DNA from: Plantago ovata
Taxonomy: Eukaryota; Streptophyta; Magnoliopsida; Lamiales; Plantaginaceae
Assembly: GCA_028274465.1 (NCBI GenBank)
Contig: CM051458.1
Span: 35,476,692-35,540,691 of the forward strand
Reading direction: 5' to 3'
DNA length: 64,000 nucleotides
This document shows positions 1 to 10,613 of the stretch, piece by piece (the stretch's first letter is position 1; every line of letters starts with the position of its first letter). A model generated the notes under the pieces. It did not search any database. It saw nothing but the letters and a program-made list of their open reading frames with translations, and was not told where the DNA came from. A program made the position numbers and the translations under genes.

Positions 1-506
1 TAATGAAACATGTTAGAATACGAATGGTTGTCCCGTGCCTATGAAACTGAGGACTTACTGCTGTTCACCAAGTTAAGACTTTTCCTCAAAGAGGTCGAAC
101 CAATACTGGCTCTCATCAAACTGAAGGAGGGTTCCCTAAAAAAGATAACACTCCCCTATTCTACCCTTCTCTCAAGCAAAGCCTTAAGCTATTCACCACT
201 TCCTGAATGGCAGGACGAGGGTGGTCTAGAACAGATGACACTCAAATAAAAAGAAAAGATAGAAAATTACAACACGATTACGAACATTACAAGAATTGGA
301 AAATGAGACACAACACTTTGCTAAACTGCTTTTTGGCTCTTTTTTGGACCCTTCCTTGCTTTTTTGGGGTCTTTTCTTTTTTTTTTCTTTTCCAGTTTTT
401 TTTATTTTTTTTCTGGAATTTTTCTTTTTCTTTTTTTTTTCGATTTTTTTTTTTAGCCAGCAGTAGCACAACGAAAAAGAAAGTAAAATAACTCACAAAT
501 GACCTC

Positions 507-648
507 CCCAAACCTATTCGAAAGAATAGGTTGGGGTACAGAATTTATGAAAAAAGAAAAATAAACTCACAACACAAAATTGAAAAACGAAAAACAAGTC
601 TAATGATAGCGTAACCCCCTCCCCAAACCTATTCGAAAGAATAGGTTG
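507..648. repeat. Two copies of a strong hairpin
   Basis: The inverted repeat aacctattc-gaaa-gaataggtt occurs at about 507-536 and again at about 621-648. Each has nine perfectly paired bases closed by a four-base loop. The first copy extends with cccc/gggg to about 13 pairs around one bulged A. Both lie in the 3' untranslated part of the Athila-like element. The role is unknown. Possible roles are RNA stability, transcript end formation or packaging. Confidence 0.7.
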
Positions 649-1252
649 TAAACAAAGGATCACACAATCTCACACTACCTCCTTCCTAGGCATTTAGCAA
701 TCTCAAAGCAAGGTGAAGACTTGTTGCCTCTTAGGTACATAATTACTCGGGAAAACAACCATAAGACCCTAACATGCATCATCCTATTATAAAGGCCTTC
801 GTGAACCGCAGTAGAGAAAACACCACTAAGTGATGTCGAGACTACCAAGCTTAACTAAGTGCAATACATAAATGTGACAAGCCAAGCGAGAAAAACCTCA
901 AACAAATTCATAGAGATGAAGCATACGATTAATGTCATAATTAGTTAATCTACCCAATAAAAAAGTTCAAAAAATTTGCAATAAACTCCACATAAAACAT
1001 GCAAGACTATCCTAGGATGAATGTAGTGAATGCAACTAAAAACTAAGAAAGCAGTAAACGTGCAAATGCAAACAAAAAACAAGATACCAATCAACATAAA
1101 GCCAAACAATACTTAACATCACGGTTCACATCCCATCCCCCTCATGAAACTTAAGCTAGTCCCTAGCAAAAGAGAATGAGTAAATAAAAAGTGATACTAG
1201 AAGTTACCGAACGGTTTGGCCTCGGTCGGCTGAGAGTGGACATGTGAAAAGA

Positions 1253-2551
1253 CTAGTTATCGGGATTGTTATCCCCAGAATAGTCTCTCCACATGTCAGA
1301 CAGGAGATCCTGTTGCCTCTTGATGAGCTGTTGTTGTTCCCACATTATCTGCCTCTCCTCTCGGCGATGCTCCTCAATCATCTCCCAATCGCGGTTGCGC
1401 TGGGCAATGTGTTCGTCAAGGTCATGTCGCATTCCTTGGACAGTAGTGGTCAAGGCTGCAACACTATCATTGATATGGGCCCGAAAATCAGAGAAGTCAA
1501 AGCCTTGAGACCCATGTGGTGCTCGAGGCGGTGCATGTGGTGCTCTATGGACAAAAGGAATATCCGGGATAGGGGCTCGGCCATCATCATCTTCCATAGC
1601 ATCCTCATAATCATTTTCATTATCTGAATCAGTCGGTTGGAAGGGTGCTTCCACATCAGCAGCAGCAGCCGTGGGGTTCTTCATTTGATACCTAATCAGC
1701 TGCACATCAATAGTCGAAGGTGAAAGGGCAGCGACCTCGCAATCTCCCTCATCAATGTCCTCGACCCCGTAATATTTGCAGTAGGCAGTGATGAAGCTCG
1801 GAAAAATGAAGGGTTTCTTCTTCTTCTCCCAACGACGCTCATACTCGGCATACATGATGTGACCGATGTCGATTCGATGCTTGTCTATCAAGCAGTAGAG
1901 GAGCTCGACATAACTCGGCTGTATCCAAGTGTCATTCATTCTGGGGATCAAGTTGAAAATGCAGAATTTTATGACCACCTTAGCCTCGATGCTAAGGTCA
2001 CTCTGACGGATCCATGCAGGTTGTGCTCCAGTATCTGGATACCTATACTCCCTGTTGCAGATCACATCTGTAATGTCACTTCCGATCCCCCTAGTGGCCC
2101 TTGAATATTCGTAGGAGTGGTTGCTTCGTGTGAACTCCCGTTCCCCAAGATGGATGAAAGCAGATATTGAGGCCGGCGTCCATGGTACTATTATGCCCCG
2201 AACGAGTACCCCCTCCTTCTCCTCATGATCAGTGTATCCAACATAGAACTCATGAAGGAGGCTCGTATCGTACCCCTTGAACCTGTTGGAAGTATACCAA
2301 ACCCAATTCCTTCTCCTCGCCAGACGGGAGAGTGTCCTGTACCCTGCCCGGTGAGCCACTTCATCCGGAATATCTATCCTTCTGTCTGGTATAATCGATC
2401 GTCCACCTTGAGCTAGCTCCGCTTCGAGCCTTTGTCGGACATCTATTGCGGCTAGAGACAACTCGTACAGCTCGTGGGAAGGTTGGGAGCTTGATGCTAC
2501 CCCCTTACCCTTCTTGCTTGAGCCAGCTTTCTTCGATCCTCGTGGAGCCAT
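1253..2551 (-). CDS. Putative plant transposon protein (PF20167-like) carried by the Gypsy element
   Basis: This is an open frame of about 430 residues. The Met that begins MAPRGSKKAG at 2551 is preferred over the one six residues upstream. The first 30 residues are Lys/Ser-rich and look like a nuclear-localisation tail. The middle (about residues 90-260) resembles the 'putative plant transposon protein' family PF20167, with motifs such as GIIVPWTPASISAFI, IRQSDLSIEAKVVIKFCIFN and VELLYCLIDKHRIDIGHIMY. The C-terminal third is acidic, then Pro/His-rich, and ends in a Gln/Glu/Arg-rich stretch likely to form a coiled coil. Such frames are commonly found inside plant Gypsy elements and their biochemical role is not established. 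The frame is intact although neighbouring gag is not. The family call is from motif memory, not a search. Confidence 0.6.
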   Translation of the reverse strand: MAPRGSKKAGSSKKGKGVASSSQPSHELYELSLAAIDVRQRLEAELAQGGRSIIPDRRIDIPDEVAHRAGYRTLSRLARRRNWVWYTSNRFKGYDTSLLHEFYVGYTDHEEKEGVLVRGIIVPWTPASISAFIHLGEREFTRSNHSYEYSRATRGIGSDITDVICNREYRYPDTGAQPAWIRQSDLSIEAKVVIKFCIFNLIPRMNDTWIQPSYVELLYCLIDKHRIDIGHIMYAEYERRWEKKKKPFIFPSFITAYCKYYGVEDIDEGDCEVAALSPSTIDVQLIRYQMKNPTAAAADVEAPFQPTDSDNENDYEDAMEDDDGRAPIPDIPFVHRAPHAPPRAPHGSQGFDFSDFRAHINDSVAALTTTVQGMRHDLDEHIAQRNRDWEMIEEHRREERQIMWEQQQLIKRQQDLLSDMWRDYSGDNNPDN

Positions 2552-3319
2552 GATTCCTACAAACAGCAATTAGTATCTTGTATGACACAAAACAGACTTA
2601 TGCATATGCAAATGCAAGAGCGAACATACGAGCGATATCTACAACAATCGAACTCCTCAAAAACCTCCATGTCTAGTCTAGCTACTTCAGCAACATATCA
2701 ATGTAACTACTACATGCACATATTACATTATGCTCTTGCTAGACAACCAATAGCCTTGAATCATAAGGCTCAATTCATACCATAGTAGCAAAAATTCTAG
2801 CATCATAAATCCTTAACTTCATCAATCATGCATTCTACCAACATGCCCATCATTATCACATCAACAAACACAAGTTAATCATGGAATGAAAGGAAAGATA
2901 CATTGCATAACAAGATATAGATATCTAATAGCAAAATTCTCAAACCATCAAACCAAGCCTAATTGAACATGCAATTGATAGTGAATAACGTTTCTAATCA
3001 CACAAATCATCAACTCATACATCATACAAACTTAATTGAAGCATAAATCAAAAAACCCCCAAATTTGAAAAATTAGGGTTCATGTGAGATTACCTCAAAT
3101 CCGAAGATTGAATGAACTAGGAAGAAATTTATTCGGATGAAAAGAAAGAGCACGTAATGGGCTTTGATTGAAGCTAAAGAACACACAATTTGATGGAGTA
3201 ATGAAGATTTTATGAAGGATTGAAGAGATTTTGAAAATTTGGGAATTTTTTGGAGTAAGATGAAGGAGATGAAGAAAAATGAAGAAAATGGGGGCATGGC
3301 CCCGTTTTTCATTCTGCTG

Positions 3320-3435
3320 GAAACATGGGGCGAGTCGCCCCGGGTGCGGGGCGAATCGCCCCGCACGTCCAGAGAGCGCGGAGCTCTCTGGACATGTGGG
3401 GCGATTCTCCCCCCACCTCCTGAGGTGGGGAGACG
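3320..3435. repeat. GC-rich palindrome cluster inside the Gypsy element
   Basis: This A/T-rich internal stretch holds a run of short perfect inverted repeats: ggggcgagtcgcccc, ggggcgaatcgcccc, ccagagagc/gctctctgg and ccccacctc/gaggtgggg. The GGGGCGA-N-TCGCCCC type is the same module found beside the TATA box in the LTRs of this family (5805-5882, 55620-55685, 42340-42385). Here it lies about 760 bases upstream, on the minus strand, of the extra ORF. It could be a promoter or protein-binding module for that ORF, which is inference. Confidence 0.6.
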
Positions 3436-3681
3436 AAACATTCGAAAAAACGCAGTTTTTTAATCCCCGAAAACCATTTTACTCATAAAACCACTCGAAA
3501 AAGTTCACCCAAACATAAACATAAGCATATACGACACAGAGACGAACAAATTCACATATGAAAAGCAAATTGTTCCATGTATGATTGCATGCAAAAAAGC
3601 GGTTAAAAAGCGATAAAAACTCCGGGTTGCCTCCCAGATAGCGCCATTGTTTATAGTCTTTGAGTCGACTCCTTCTTGCGC

Positions 3682-4542
3682 CTAGCTCTTCTCTTTGAGG
3701 GTACTAGACTTCCCCTTCATGGATCTTCTCCTCATGCCACGAACCTGTGAATAAGAATGAACATAGACAGCAAGACCACAGTAGTTAATAGTGTGAGAAG
3801 CATTGAAGTGATTAGGTGGATCAGATATGGCTCGCAACACATGTCGCTTGCCATCCACCTCAATGGTGCAAGTCCTTCGGTAGATGTCTATCACGGAGCG
3901 TAGTTTAGTCAAGAACATTCGCCCTAATAGAACAACATCCCCCATTCCAGGTGTAGACGCCGGCATAACTACAAAATTGGTGTACACAGATGCTTCACCA
4001 ATCTTAACCAATACATTCTTCACAATGCCTTCGGGTCTCACAAAGGATTCATCCGCCAGTTGCACAATAGCCTTATGCTCAGATAGTTTTCCAAAGCTAC
4101 TATTCTCAAACACATTTATTGGGAGCACATTAGAGTAGGATCCCGTGTCTAGTGTAGCACGGACATCTTCAAGTTCACCAATCCCGACCTTAACATCGAA
4201 ACTTTGAGGGAGTGGCTCGGGATCCTCTTGCTCCTCTTCACTCTCATCAGTACCAAGGTCCTTCTCTTCTTCCTTGGCTAGTGGAGGTTCTTCATTCTTG
4301 CAACACTCGCACTTAGCAACCTTCTTGATGGTGATTTCGACAGGTAGATCACCCACCAAGGTAATGGACATCGACTTCTCAGTGTTGCTAGGCAGCTTGC
4401 ATTGCTCCCTACTTGCTCCTCGGTCAATCAATTCTTGCATCTTTTGATGGAAGCCTAGTGCTCTCTTCCAATCGATCAAGCCTCGCCCTAGTCTTCTCAG
4501 AATCTTCTTCATAACGTTTGATAAAACTTTGGGTGTGATCAA
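3682..4542 (-). pseudogene. Aspartic protease region of the Gypsy element (fossil)
   Basis: This frame runs on from gag and contains a retropepsin-like domain. Its active-site motif is LDTGSYSNVLP, followed by a strand-rich stretch ending in DVVLLGRMFL, the usual second landmark. The N-terminal third is charged and contains Lys/Glu-rich spacer typical of the gag-protease linker in Athila/Tat-like elements. No reverse transcriptase follows. The family role is cleavage of the Gag polyprotein inside the particle. The copy is a fossil. Confidence 0.7.
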
Positions 4543-5439
4543 CCATCTTTTGCAAGTTCTCCATCAGTAGAGCTGGCTTCGACTTCGGTTGCTCTTTCGG
4601 AGCGGGATTTTCGCAGTGATCATTACCATAGTTCAGCCTACTATGGTCTTGGTTAGGGCCATAAGTTTGGCTAGCCGGTGCATATCCTTGATTGTTTCGG
4701 AATCCTCTTCTCCAAAATCCACCTCGAGGATTCCTACCGTCTTGTCCGTAGCTAGCTTCTTGAGTACCAAATTCCGTAGCAAAGGCTTCCTCTTCGCCTC
4801 CTTGAACCCAGTTGCCATCATCATATGCAAGCTCCGATCTACACATATGAGCCCCATGCCCATAGTTCTTGCATATTCGGTAAACTTCGTTCGACACAGA
4901 TGTTCCAGTGGCGCTCTTGAGGACTTGCTTCAATTCATTGGTAAAGCACTCGAATCGATCCCCATTCCCCCCATACATAGGGGCTTCTTGAGTAGGTGGA
5001 GCTTCAAATCCACGTCTCCTAACCATTTCTCTTGGTCCTTGAATTGCGAACCCTTAGCAAGCCTTTCGAAAACCGCCCAGACGGCTTCCGCGGTTTCCTC
5101 CCAAATATTGCCACGGCATTGGAAGTCCACCACTTGTTGGTTCTCGAATGTTAGTCCATTGTAGAAGTGTTCGACTAGATCCGAAAGCTCAAAACCATGG
5201 TGAGGGCACTTGTTCATGAGGTCTTGGAACCTCTCAAACGCGGTGTAGATGGTCTCATCATAGTCATGTTTGAATCCAGTGATTTGCGCCTTTAGCGCGG
5301 TAGTCAAGGTGTGAGGGAAGTATTTTTCCATGAAAGCTGAAAAAACCTTCTCCCAAGTGTCCAGCGAGCCCGCCGGTAGAGAACTCAACCATGACTCTGC
5401 TCTGTCGCCAAGCCCCATAGCAAAAACCTTCATCCTCAA
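4424..5439 (-). pseudogene. gag region of the Gypsy element (fossil)
   Basis: This carries the plant retrotransposon gag domain. Landmarks are MKVFAMGLGDRAESWLSSL, FPHTLTTALKAQITGF and ETIYTAFERFQDLMNKCP, followed by a CCHC-like knuckle CRICKNYGHGAHMC in the second half. The closest relative in the window is 53630-54597, which shares most of these residues. Gag forms the particle and packages element RNA. The region is open in two overlapping frames and is treated as a fossil. Confidence 0.75.
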
Positions 5440-5539
5440 CTCATCCGTTGTTATTTCAGCTCCGGGTCATGGGAGTTGGTTGACGAAATCATCGATATCG
5501 TGCAAGTACCCCATCACATCTTCCCTTGCTAAACCATAG

Positions 5540-6231
5540 AATATAAAACATGTTGAAAGATATATAAATATAAATAGAAAAACTGTAAGATACAATGTTA
5601 CCGAAGGTTGTCAATCTCCGAAGAATCGCGATCTTACAAGTTCCAAAACGCTAAGAAAAAGTATCTCCTAAGCTAAGAATCCCCAGAACAGGCTCTGGAG
5701 AATTCCTACCTAAAACTAATGAGAAAGGTGAGAGAAAAGGTCTGGAAAAGTATGAAAAACGGAGAAAACTGAGCAACTATATATAGGCATTCAGCAGGTG
5801 TGGGGCGAGTGGCTCCACACACCGGGCGATTCGCCTGGTGTGGGGCGATTCGCCCCACGTCCCGGGCGACTCGCCCGGGACCTTCTGTCGGCTGGAAACG
5901 CATTTTCGACGCGTTTTTGGATTTCTTTTCATTTTCGGACTCGGTTTTTGCCTTCTAGTGACCTTTTAGCCTTCAGACTCGACCCCTAGACTTCAAATCC
6001 TATCCGGAATCTTCTAGATACTCCAATTAGGCCTTCGGAACACCAATTTCTTGTCTACTTCAATATAATTGCCCGGAAAACCTCGTTTTTCACCCAAAAC
6101 CTGTAAAATACAAACTAAAGGGAAACGTGACACTATTTTAATAAAATGCACTAAAATATAGCTAAATTAACATAGAGGATAGCTAAAATAGGTGAAAAAG
6201 AGTCAAATGAAAGTGTAAAATACACGTTCAT
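5540..6231 (-). repeat. LTR sequence of the Athila-like element (partial)
   Basis: It matches the LTRs at 41985-43259, 54749-56026 and 63141-64000 and ends in the shared terminus ...acgttcatca. On the minus strand it contains a TATA box (complement of ctatatatagg near 5785) with the GC-rich palindromes immediately upstream at 5805-5882. Only part of the roughly 1.28-kb family LTR is present. Confidence 0.75.
5805..5882 (-). promoter_or_regulatory. Palindrome cluster beside the LTR TATA box
   Basis: At least three inverted repeats of the GGGCGA-N-TCGCCC type sit end to end within about 75 bases (gtggggcgattcgccccac and cccgggcgactcgcccggg are the clearest). They are directly upstream, in element sense, of the TATA box complement at about 5785-5795. 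The same arrangement is kept in the other LTR copies with different spacer bases. The paired arms are therefore conserved, which suggests a binding site for a dimeric protein or a DNA/RNA hairpin. Confidence 0.55.
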
Positions 6232-6782
6232 CAGTGGTACTGAACAACATTCTCCCGCAAAAGAGAAAACATCCACACCTCGTAAGGGGTCTTTCAATGT
6301 AGGGGATCCTAAAAGTTGTCTCCAAAAGTTGGCTGAGTCGCCTGGCCCCATAAGCCGAAGCAAACCTACAATTACATTAGAAGGGCACGGTTAAATATCG
6401 AACAAATTGAATAATATTATTAAAAGTATACATAATGAAGTTAATTAGAAGAAAACATCCATCTGAATATGCAACTGCTGCAAGGAGGGCGAAGACACCA
6501 TGTCATAAAAGGAGAAAAGAAATGACATGTTCAGCTTGTTTAGGCAAGGGACACACTTACAGAAGTAAAAAATGCCCTAACAATGTAAGTAACTACATAA
6601 CCCTTTCTATTAATGTTTGCTATATTGTGCTATGACTGTATTGATAAACCTATGTTTTTGTAGGTTCAGAACAAAGAAGATGAACAAATTCCTTATCAAG
6701 AATCTGCTGCGCCTGTATCTCCAATCCACACCATAGAAACTTATTTCAAATACCCACAGAAAAATCGAGAATATTTGGTATG
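6232..6782 (+). pseudogene. 3' part of a zinc-knuckle gene, MULE-transposase-like
   Basis: The remnant starts at the end of the Athila-like LTR. Bases 6234-6392 are open (reading GTEQHSPAKEKTSTPRKG). A separate block at 6435-6582 codes for a basic stretch and the knuckle CSACLGKGHTYRSKKC. It ends at a good donor (aat|gtaagt). A second block, 6664-6776, follows an acceptor (tttttgtag|gtt) in the same phase and reads VQNKEDEQIPYQES before another possible donor, gtatga. A CxxC...GH...C knuckle near the C-terminus preceded by basic residues is common in plant Mutator-like transposases, but it is not diagnostic. The LTR appears to have removed or separated the 5' part. No transposase core is visible. 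Confidence 0.45.
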
Positions 6783-7379
6783 ATTACAACTCGATAGGTG
6801 AAAAAAGATGCAACTTTGGCATATATATATTTTAGTGAGGGCCGGATTTGGTGGTAATTGACACCTTATGTCTTGCCTCTGGGTTGTAGCTAGTACCTCA
6901 AAGAGAAGTCTAAAATATACAACAAAGTTACCTATCCATATTTGTGAAATTAGACACAGAGCATGAATCAGAATGACTGATGATATAAACACAAGGAAAT
7001 GGAAATTATCAAATTACTAATATACAAATGCAATTATAACTAGTACAGATGCACGATTTAGTGTCTTAATAATAAAATATTATCTCAAACTCTAGTCGTG
7101 ACTTGTTAGTTGTTTCACTCAACATAAGTACTACTTTTACGAAACATTCCAAAACAAAAGAAGGTACCAATTTTCCATTTTGTTCAAAGATTACACCAAA
7201 ATATAGAATGACATGATTTTAAGTTCAAATCATCGATTAACAAGAAACAAACACAAACACAGACAAATCATAAATTCACATGTTCACCATAACATACGGT
7301 CTGCAAATATAACAAAATATTTTAAGCTAAACGATGAACCTTCATACCACTCCGTGCCCAGCCTCTGCTTCTTTGCAAG
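6783..7379. other. No gene recognised
   Basis: This is an A/T-rich interval. No coding stretch, repeat or RNA feature could be supported. Confidence 0.5.
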
Positions 7380-8740
7380 CATCTCAGATCCTCCTACTTG
7401 TACCTCCATCTCCTTTGCCAATATCTCCTCATGCCCGTATACACCACATCAAAACTGGATGACAAACCTTGCATTAATTAATCATGAAGTGCAATTAGAT
7501 ACAACGAGGTCTAATAACTGGCTGAGGCCAAGTTTGCAATTGACTTAGCCAAATTGATTTATTTTAGTGGGAAAGCAAAACCTATTAGGATGTTGATGGT
7601 AGTAAGTCCTATTTTAAGTCAAAATGTAAGTAGATAAAACAAAGTAGACACTTAGTTCATTTAAAGTAACAGAAACATAGACAACTAGTTCATTTCATCT
7701 TAAATCATGCCCATATACACCACAACAAAACGGGTTGGCGAAAAGGAAACACCAAGTCACCAACATGTTATCAATGTTGCTAGATCACTGTTATTTCAAT
7801 CTAATGTACCTAAAATAATCTAGTCTTGACTGAATCAACATTTTCAATAAATAAGATACCAACTCCTAATCTTACAAATAAGACACCATTTGAAATGTTT
7901 TATGAGAAGAAACTAGACTACTCAAACATCAAAACATCTGGATGTCATTACTGAACAAGTAGGTAGAACAAAAACGGATCCCAGAGCACAAAAGTGCATT
8001 TTTCTCCATATCCACCATCACTAAAAGGTTTATTTGTTGTTTATGAAAATTCAAACACAATAAGTTACTCCTAAACCAACCTAAAACTAAAAGTGATTAT
8101 TCTATTTCACCAAGAGAAAAGATGGAAAGATCATATAACTCCTCATATATGTTGATGACATACTTCTAAATTAGGAGAAGATAGAGAGCAAATATCCCAT
8201 ATCAAACAGCAACTGCAGAATAAATTCAAAACCATAGATCGTGCTCAAGTAATTTCATGGCATTGAAATAGTTAGGAACAGGATTAAATTTGAATTCTTA
8301 TTTCTCATAATAAATATGCTTCACAAATTGTTCAAGCTGCATGGATACTGGGTGTAAACCTGTGCTTACCCCAATTAAACAAAACACCCAATTGAACAAA
8401 ACATGAAATATAAGCAAGATTTTTCGCCCTACCTGAATAATCCAACCTATGGTATAAAACTAATAGGAAAACTAATATATTTAACCATTAATAGGCCTGA
8501 CATAAGCTATGCAGTTGGGATTCTAGCTCAATTCATGGAAAGACCACGTAGAGATCACCTAGATGGGGTACTCAAAATCATCAAATGCATTAAAAGATAC
8601 CTGGTACTAGGAATCCTGCCCTCATCAAACAAATGTACTGATATCATTGCATACAATGATTTTGACAATGTCAACATATCTATGCACATTTACAACAAAC
8701 AATAAAGGATGTGTTATCATTACAACATGTTTCTCTGGCT
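7380..8740 (+). mobile_element. Heavily decayed Copia fragment (fossil)
   Basis: Short matches to Copia pol occur in the expected order on the plus strand. The integrase signature CPYTP.QN appears near 7435 and again near 7707. The reverse-transcriptase box YVDD is near 8140. An RNase-H-proximal stretch at 8403-8705 reads GKLIYLTINRPDISYAVGIL and HLDGVLKIIKCIKRYL. No LTRs were found. It is old and broken many times. Wording of the motifs suggests an Ale-type Copia, at low certainty. Confidence 0.65.
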
Positions 8741-9224
8741 AAAGAGATGATCACTATGTGCAAGTGGATTATACCACCACCAGGTTCAGGTTTCCTTTGT
8801 TTAAAAATAGATTGATCATCACTTGGCAAACACTGAATGCATAACAAATGATAAGTAAAGAAACCGTTAATATATTCAAAAGAAAATGCTCGATGAAATA
8901 AAGTCATAAATTAAATAATCACAAGTTTTAACAACAATTGGAAACACAAAGTTATCAAAAAAAATACCGGAACAACACATGAAGCTGATAACATATGTAG
9001 GTGTAACAAACGATAGCTAATCGTAAAGAGTTTCTATGTAAACAATAAAATCCCATCATACATATACGATAAATAGATTAATACAAGTACTAATGTTTTT
9101 AAATTATAAAGCAAAACATATAATCACATACCTGTACAAAACAAATTCCGAATTGAACTTCCAATAGGCGAATAAGACACACTAGAGATCGAAATCTAGG
9201 GTCTCCTCCTCAATCAGGATCGAA
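8741..9224. other. No gene recognised
   Basis: This is an A/T-rich interval downstream of the Copia fragment. Short frames on either strand have no recognisable domain. Confidence 0.5.
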
Positions 9225-9480
9225 AAAAATTGTATTGAAGTTTCGATCCGTTTTGAAATCGGTGTGCGGAGGTGAAATCGAGGGTGGTTCTGCTTATCCT
9301 GGAGGGGGTGGCAAAAGTATTTTGAAGATCGGTGTACTGAGAGGATATCTGTGGTGGTTTTGCTTAACCTAGATGCATGGGGGCGGTGATAGAATTTTGA
9401 AAGTGTGATTTGAATTTTGAAATTGTGATTTGAGAAATGGGTGTACTGAGACGAAATCTGCGGTGGTTTTAGAAGATTCG
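9225..9480. repeat. Imperfect tandem repeat, about three copies
   Basis: Three related segments follow one another, with cores atcggtgtgcggaggtgaaa, atcggtgtactgagaggata and atgggtgtactgagacgaaa. Each is followed by a ctg/gtggtggtt-type stretch. The unit is about 90-110 bases with many differences, so it is an old local duplication. It makes a long but meaningless open frame on the minus strand. Confidence 0.5.
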
Positions 9481-9873
9481 AAGTTTTTCGCATTAAAGCT
9501 ACATTGTATAACATATAACTAAAAGTCACTTGTCTCCAAGTGATTCGGACCAAAATTTTAAAACTCCCCACCACGGTTCGATCCTAGACGCCAGAATTTT
9601 TTTATTTATTTAATTGAGAAGCAAATTGTGGTTGGACGAAAATAGGCTTGTAAAAGCTAAAAATTGAGTTGTAATTCATTACAACCCAAATATAATTACA
9701 ACTTAGGGTTATAAAGGGTTGTAAAATGATCAAAGAGTGATCCAACGGTCCAGATCACGTTTACCCATTACAGTTGTAATTGCTTAACGTTACGCAATTA
9801 CAACGTTGCGTGAGGATAGAACCAGCACTACGATTTACTAAATAAGCTCAGTCTAATGAACACCAGTTTGCAA
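9481..9873. other. Intergenic, likely 3' flank of the PB1-like gene
   Basis: No coding stretch was found. The segment at 9660-9800 is rich in attacaac/gttgtaat repeats in both orientations, which can fold weakly. Confidence 0.4.
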
Positions 9874-10394
9874 TCAGACATCATAATATGCCATGAAATT
9901 CTTGCTAATAACTGGGAGCTCACGGGCAGACAACATCTTTGCAATGAGAGACAAAGGGAGGCCTGCTAGGTTCTCCTCGACATCAACGACATCAAGATGG
10001 TAGAGGTAAACATATTCAAATGTTCCCATCTCTTTCAGTGGAGATGGCAAGGTATCAACTGTTGCATCATCTTGCACATATACAACTCCACAGAACTGGC
10101 GCTTCGCATCGAGGTCAGCAAATAGAGCCTTTAGATCATCATCAGAATGCAGATTTCTTATGCAAGTAGGCCACTCCTCATCAATCTTGGCAAACCAGGC
10201 CTCACCTGGCATATTTCCAGCCCCAATCTTTCTTCCAATGAGCGCGAAGAGATTTCCGAGTTGAATCTGCCCGGGATCAATCTGATGAGTCCAGAAATAG
10301 TGGCCACCAACATAGTCCACCTTATGGTTACTCGAACAAGCCTGGAACCGGCCACCGTGGTGCACTCGGATGCTGCGAAGGTGAGCATACCGTC
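9874..10394 (-). CDS. PB1-like domain protein, gene 1 (main exon)
   Basis: The last exon codes for about 173 residues. The start of the domain reads IRVHHGGRF...VDYVGGHYFW, then QIQLGNLFALIGRKIGAG, EAWFAKIDEEWP and GVVYVQDD. This is the usual order of the plant PB1-like domain (basic HHGG loop, YVGG turn, terminal VYV strand). That domain is found at the N-terminus of Mutator-like transposases and in short stand-alone proteins, where it presumably mediates protein pairing. About 55 further residues follow without a known domain. A good acceptor (cactactcgattag|ga, minus strand) at 10394 would place the intron in phase 1, as in the other two PB1-like genes here. The first exon was not identified with confidence. 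A leader with a TATA-like box lies at 11050-11180. The gene is head to head with the AT-hook gene at 11636. It is probably a host gene, although a MULE-derived remnant is possible. Confidence 0.6.
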
Positions 10395-10613
10395 CTAATC
10401 GAGTAGTGAAAATCACAAGTTAATAAAACATCCAACAAATAAAATTTATCAAATAAATGAGTCCACAAGAGAATTTGTGGGATTTATACTCAACCAGCCC
10501 AAAATCAAGATAATTATGCTACTCTTCGTCTCTTTTACACCCATTTAATCCTATCACGAACCAGTCTAATCTAACACATTACAAAGAATACTAAGAGCCG
10601 ACAATAATGTCTA

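Larger units (their letters stand above)
1..6231 (-). mobile_element. Athila/Tat-like Ty3-Gypsy fossil with gag, protease and an extra ORF (left end outside window)
   Basis: Reading on the minus strand, the order is LTR sequence (about 5540-6231), gag (4424-5439), aspartic protease (3682-4542), about 1.1 kb without a long frame, an extra ORF (1253-2569) and a 3' untranslated part (1-700). No reverse transcriptase, RNase H or integrase is visible. The right end is the family terminus TTCATCA. Bases 1-246 match 56302-56538, the internal 3' end of another copy, so the 3' LTR should lie just left of the window. The family primer site, seen at 54727-54745, is of the Athila/Tat type. The element is broken in several places and old enough for its frames to be split. 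It is likely non-autonomous, with the extra ORF where pol would be expected. The lineage call rests on gag, the primer site and the general layout. Confidence 0.75.

Noticed and set aside
226-511. Lys-rich and Phe-rich open frames on both strands
   Set aside because: They are translations of a long T/C-rich tract with no codon structure.
1244-2416. Plus-strand frames
   Set aside because: Shadows of the intact minus-strand ORF at 1253-2551.
9182-9574. 130-residue minus-strand frame
   Set aside because: Falls on an imperfect tandem repeat. No domain and no splice or start context.
10147-10398. Plus-strand frame opposite PB1-like gene 1
   Set aside because: Antisense shadow of the better supported minus-strand exon.
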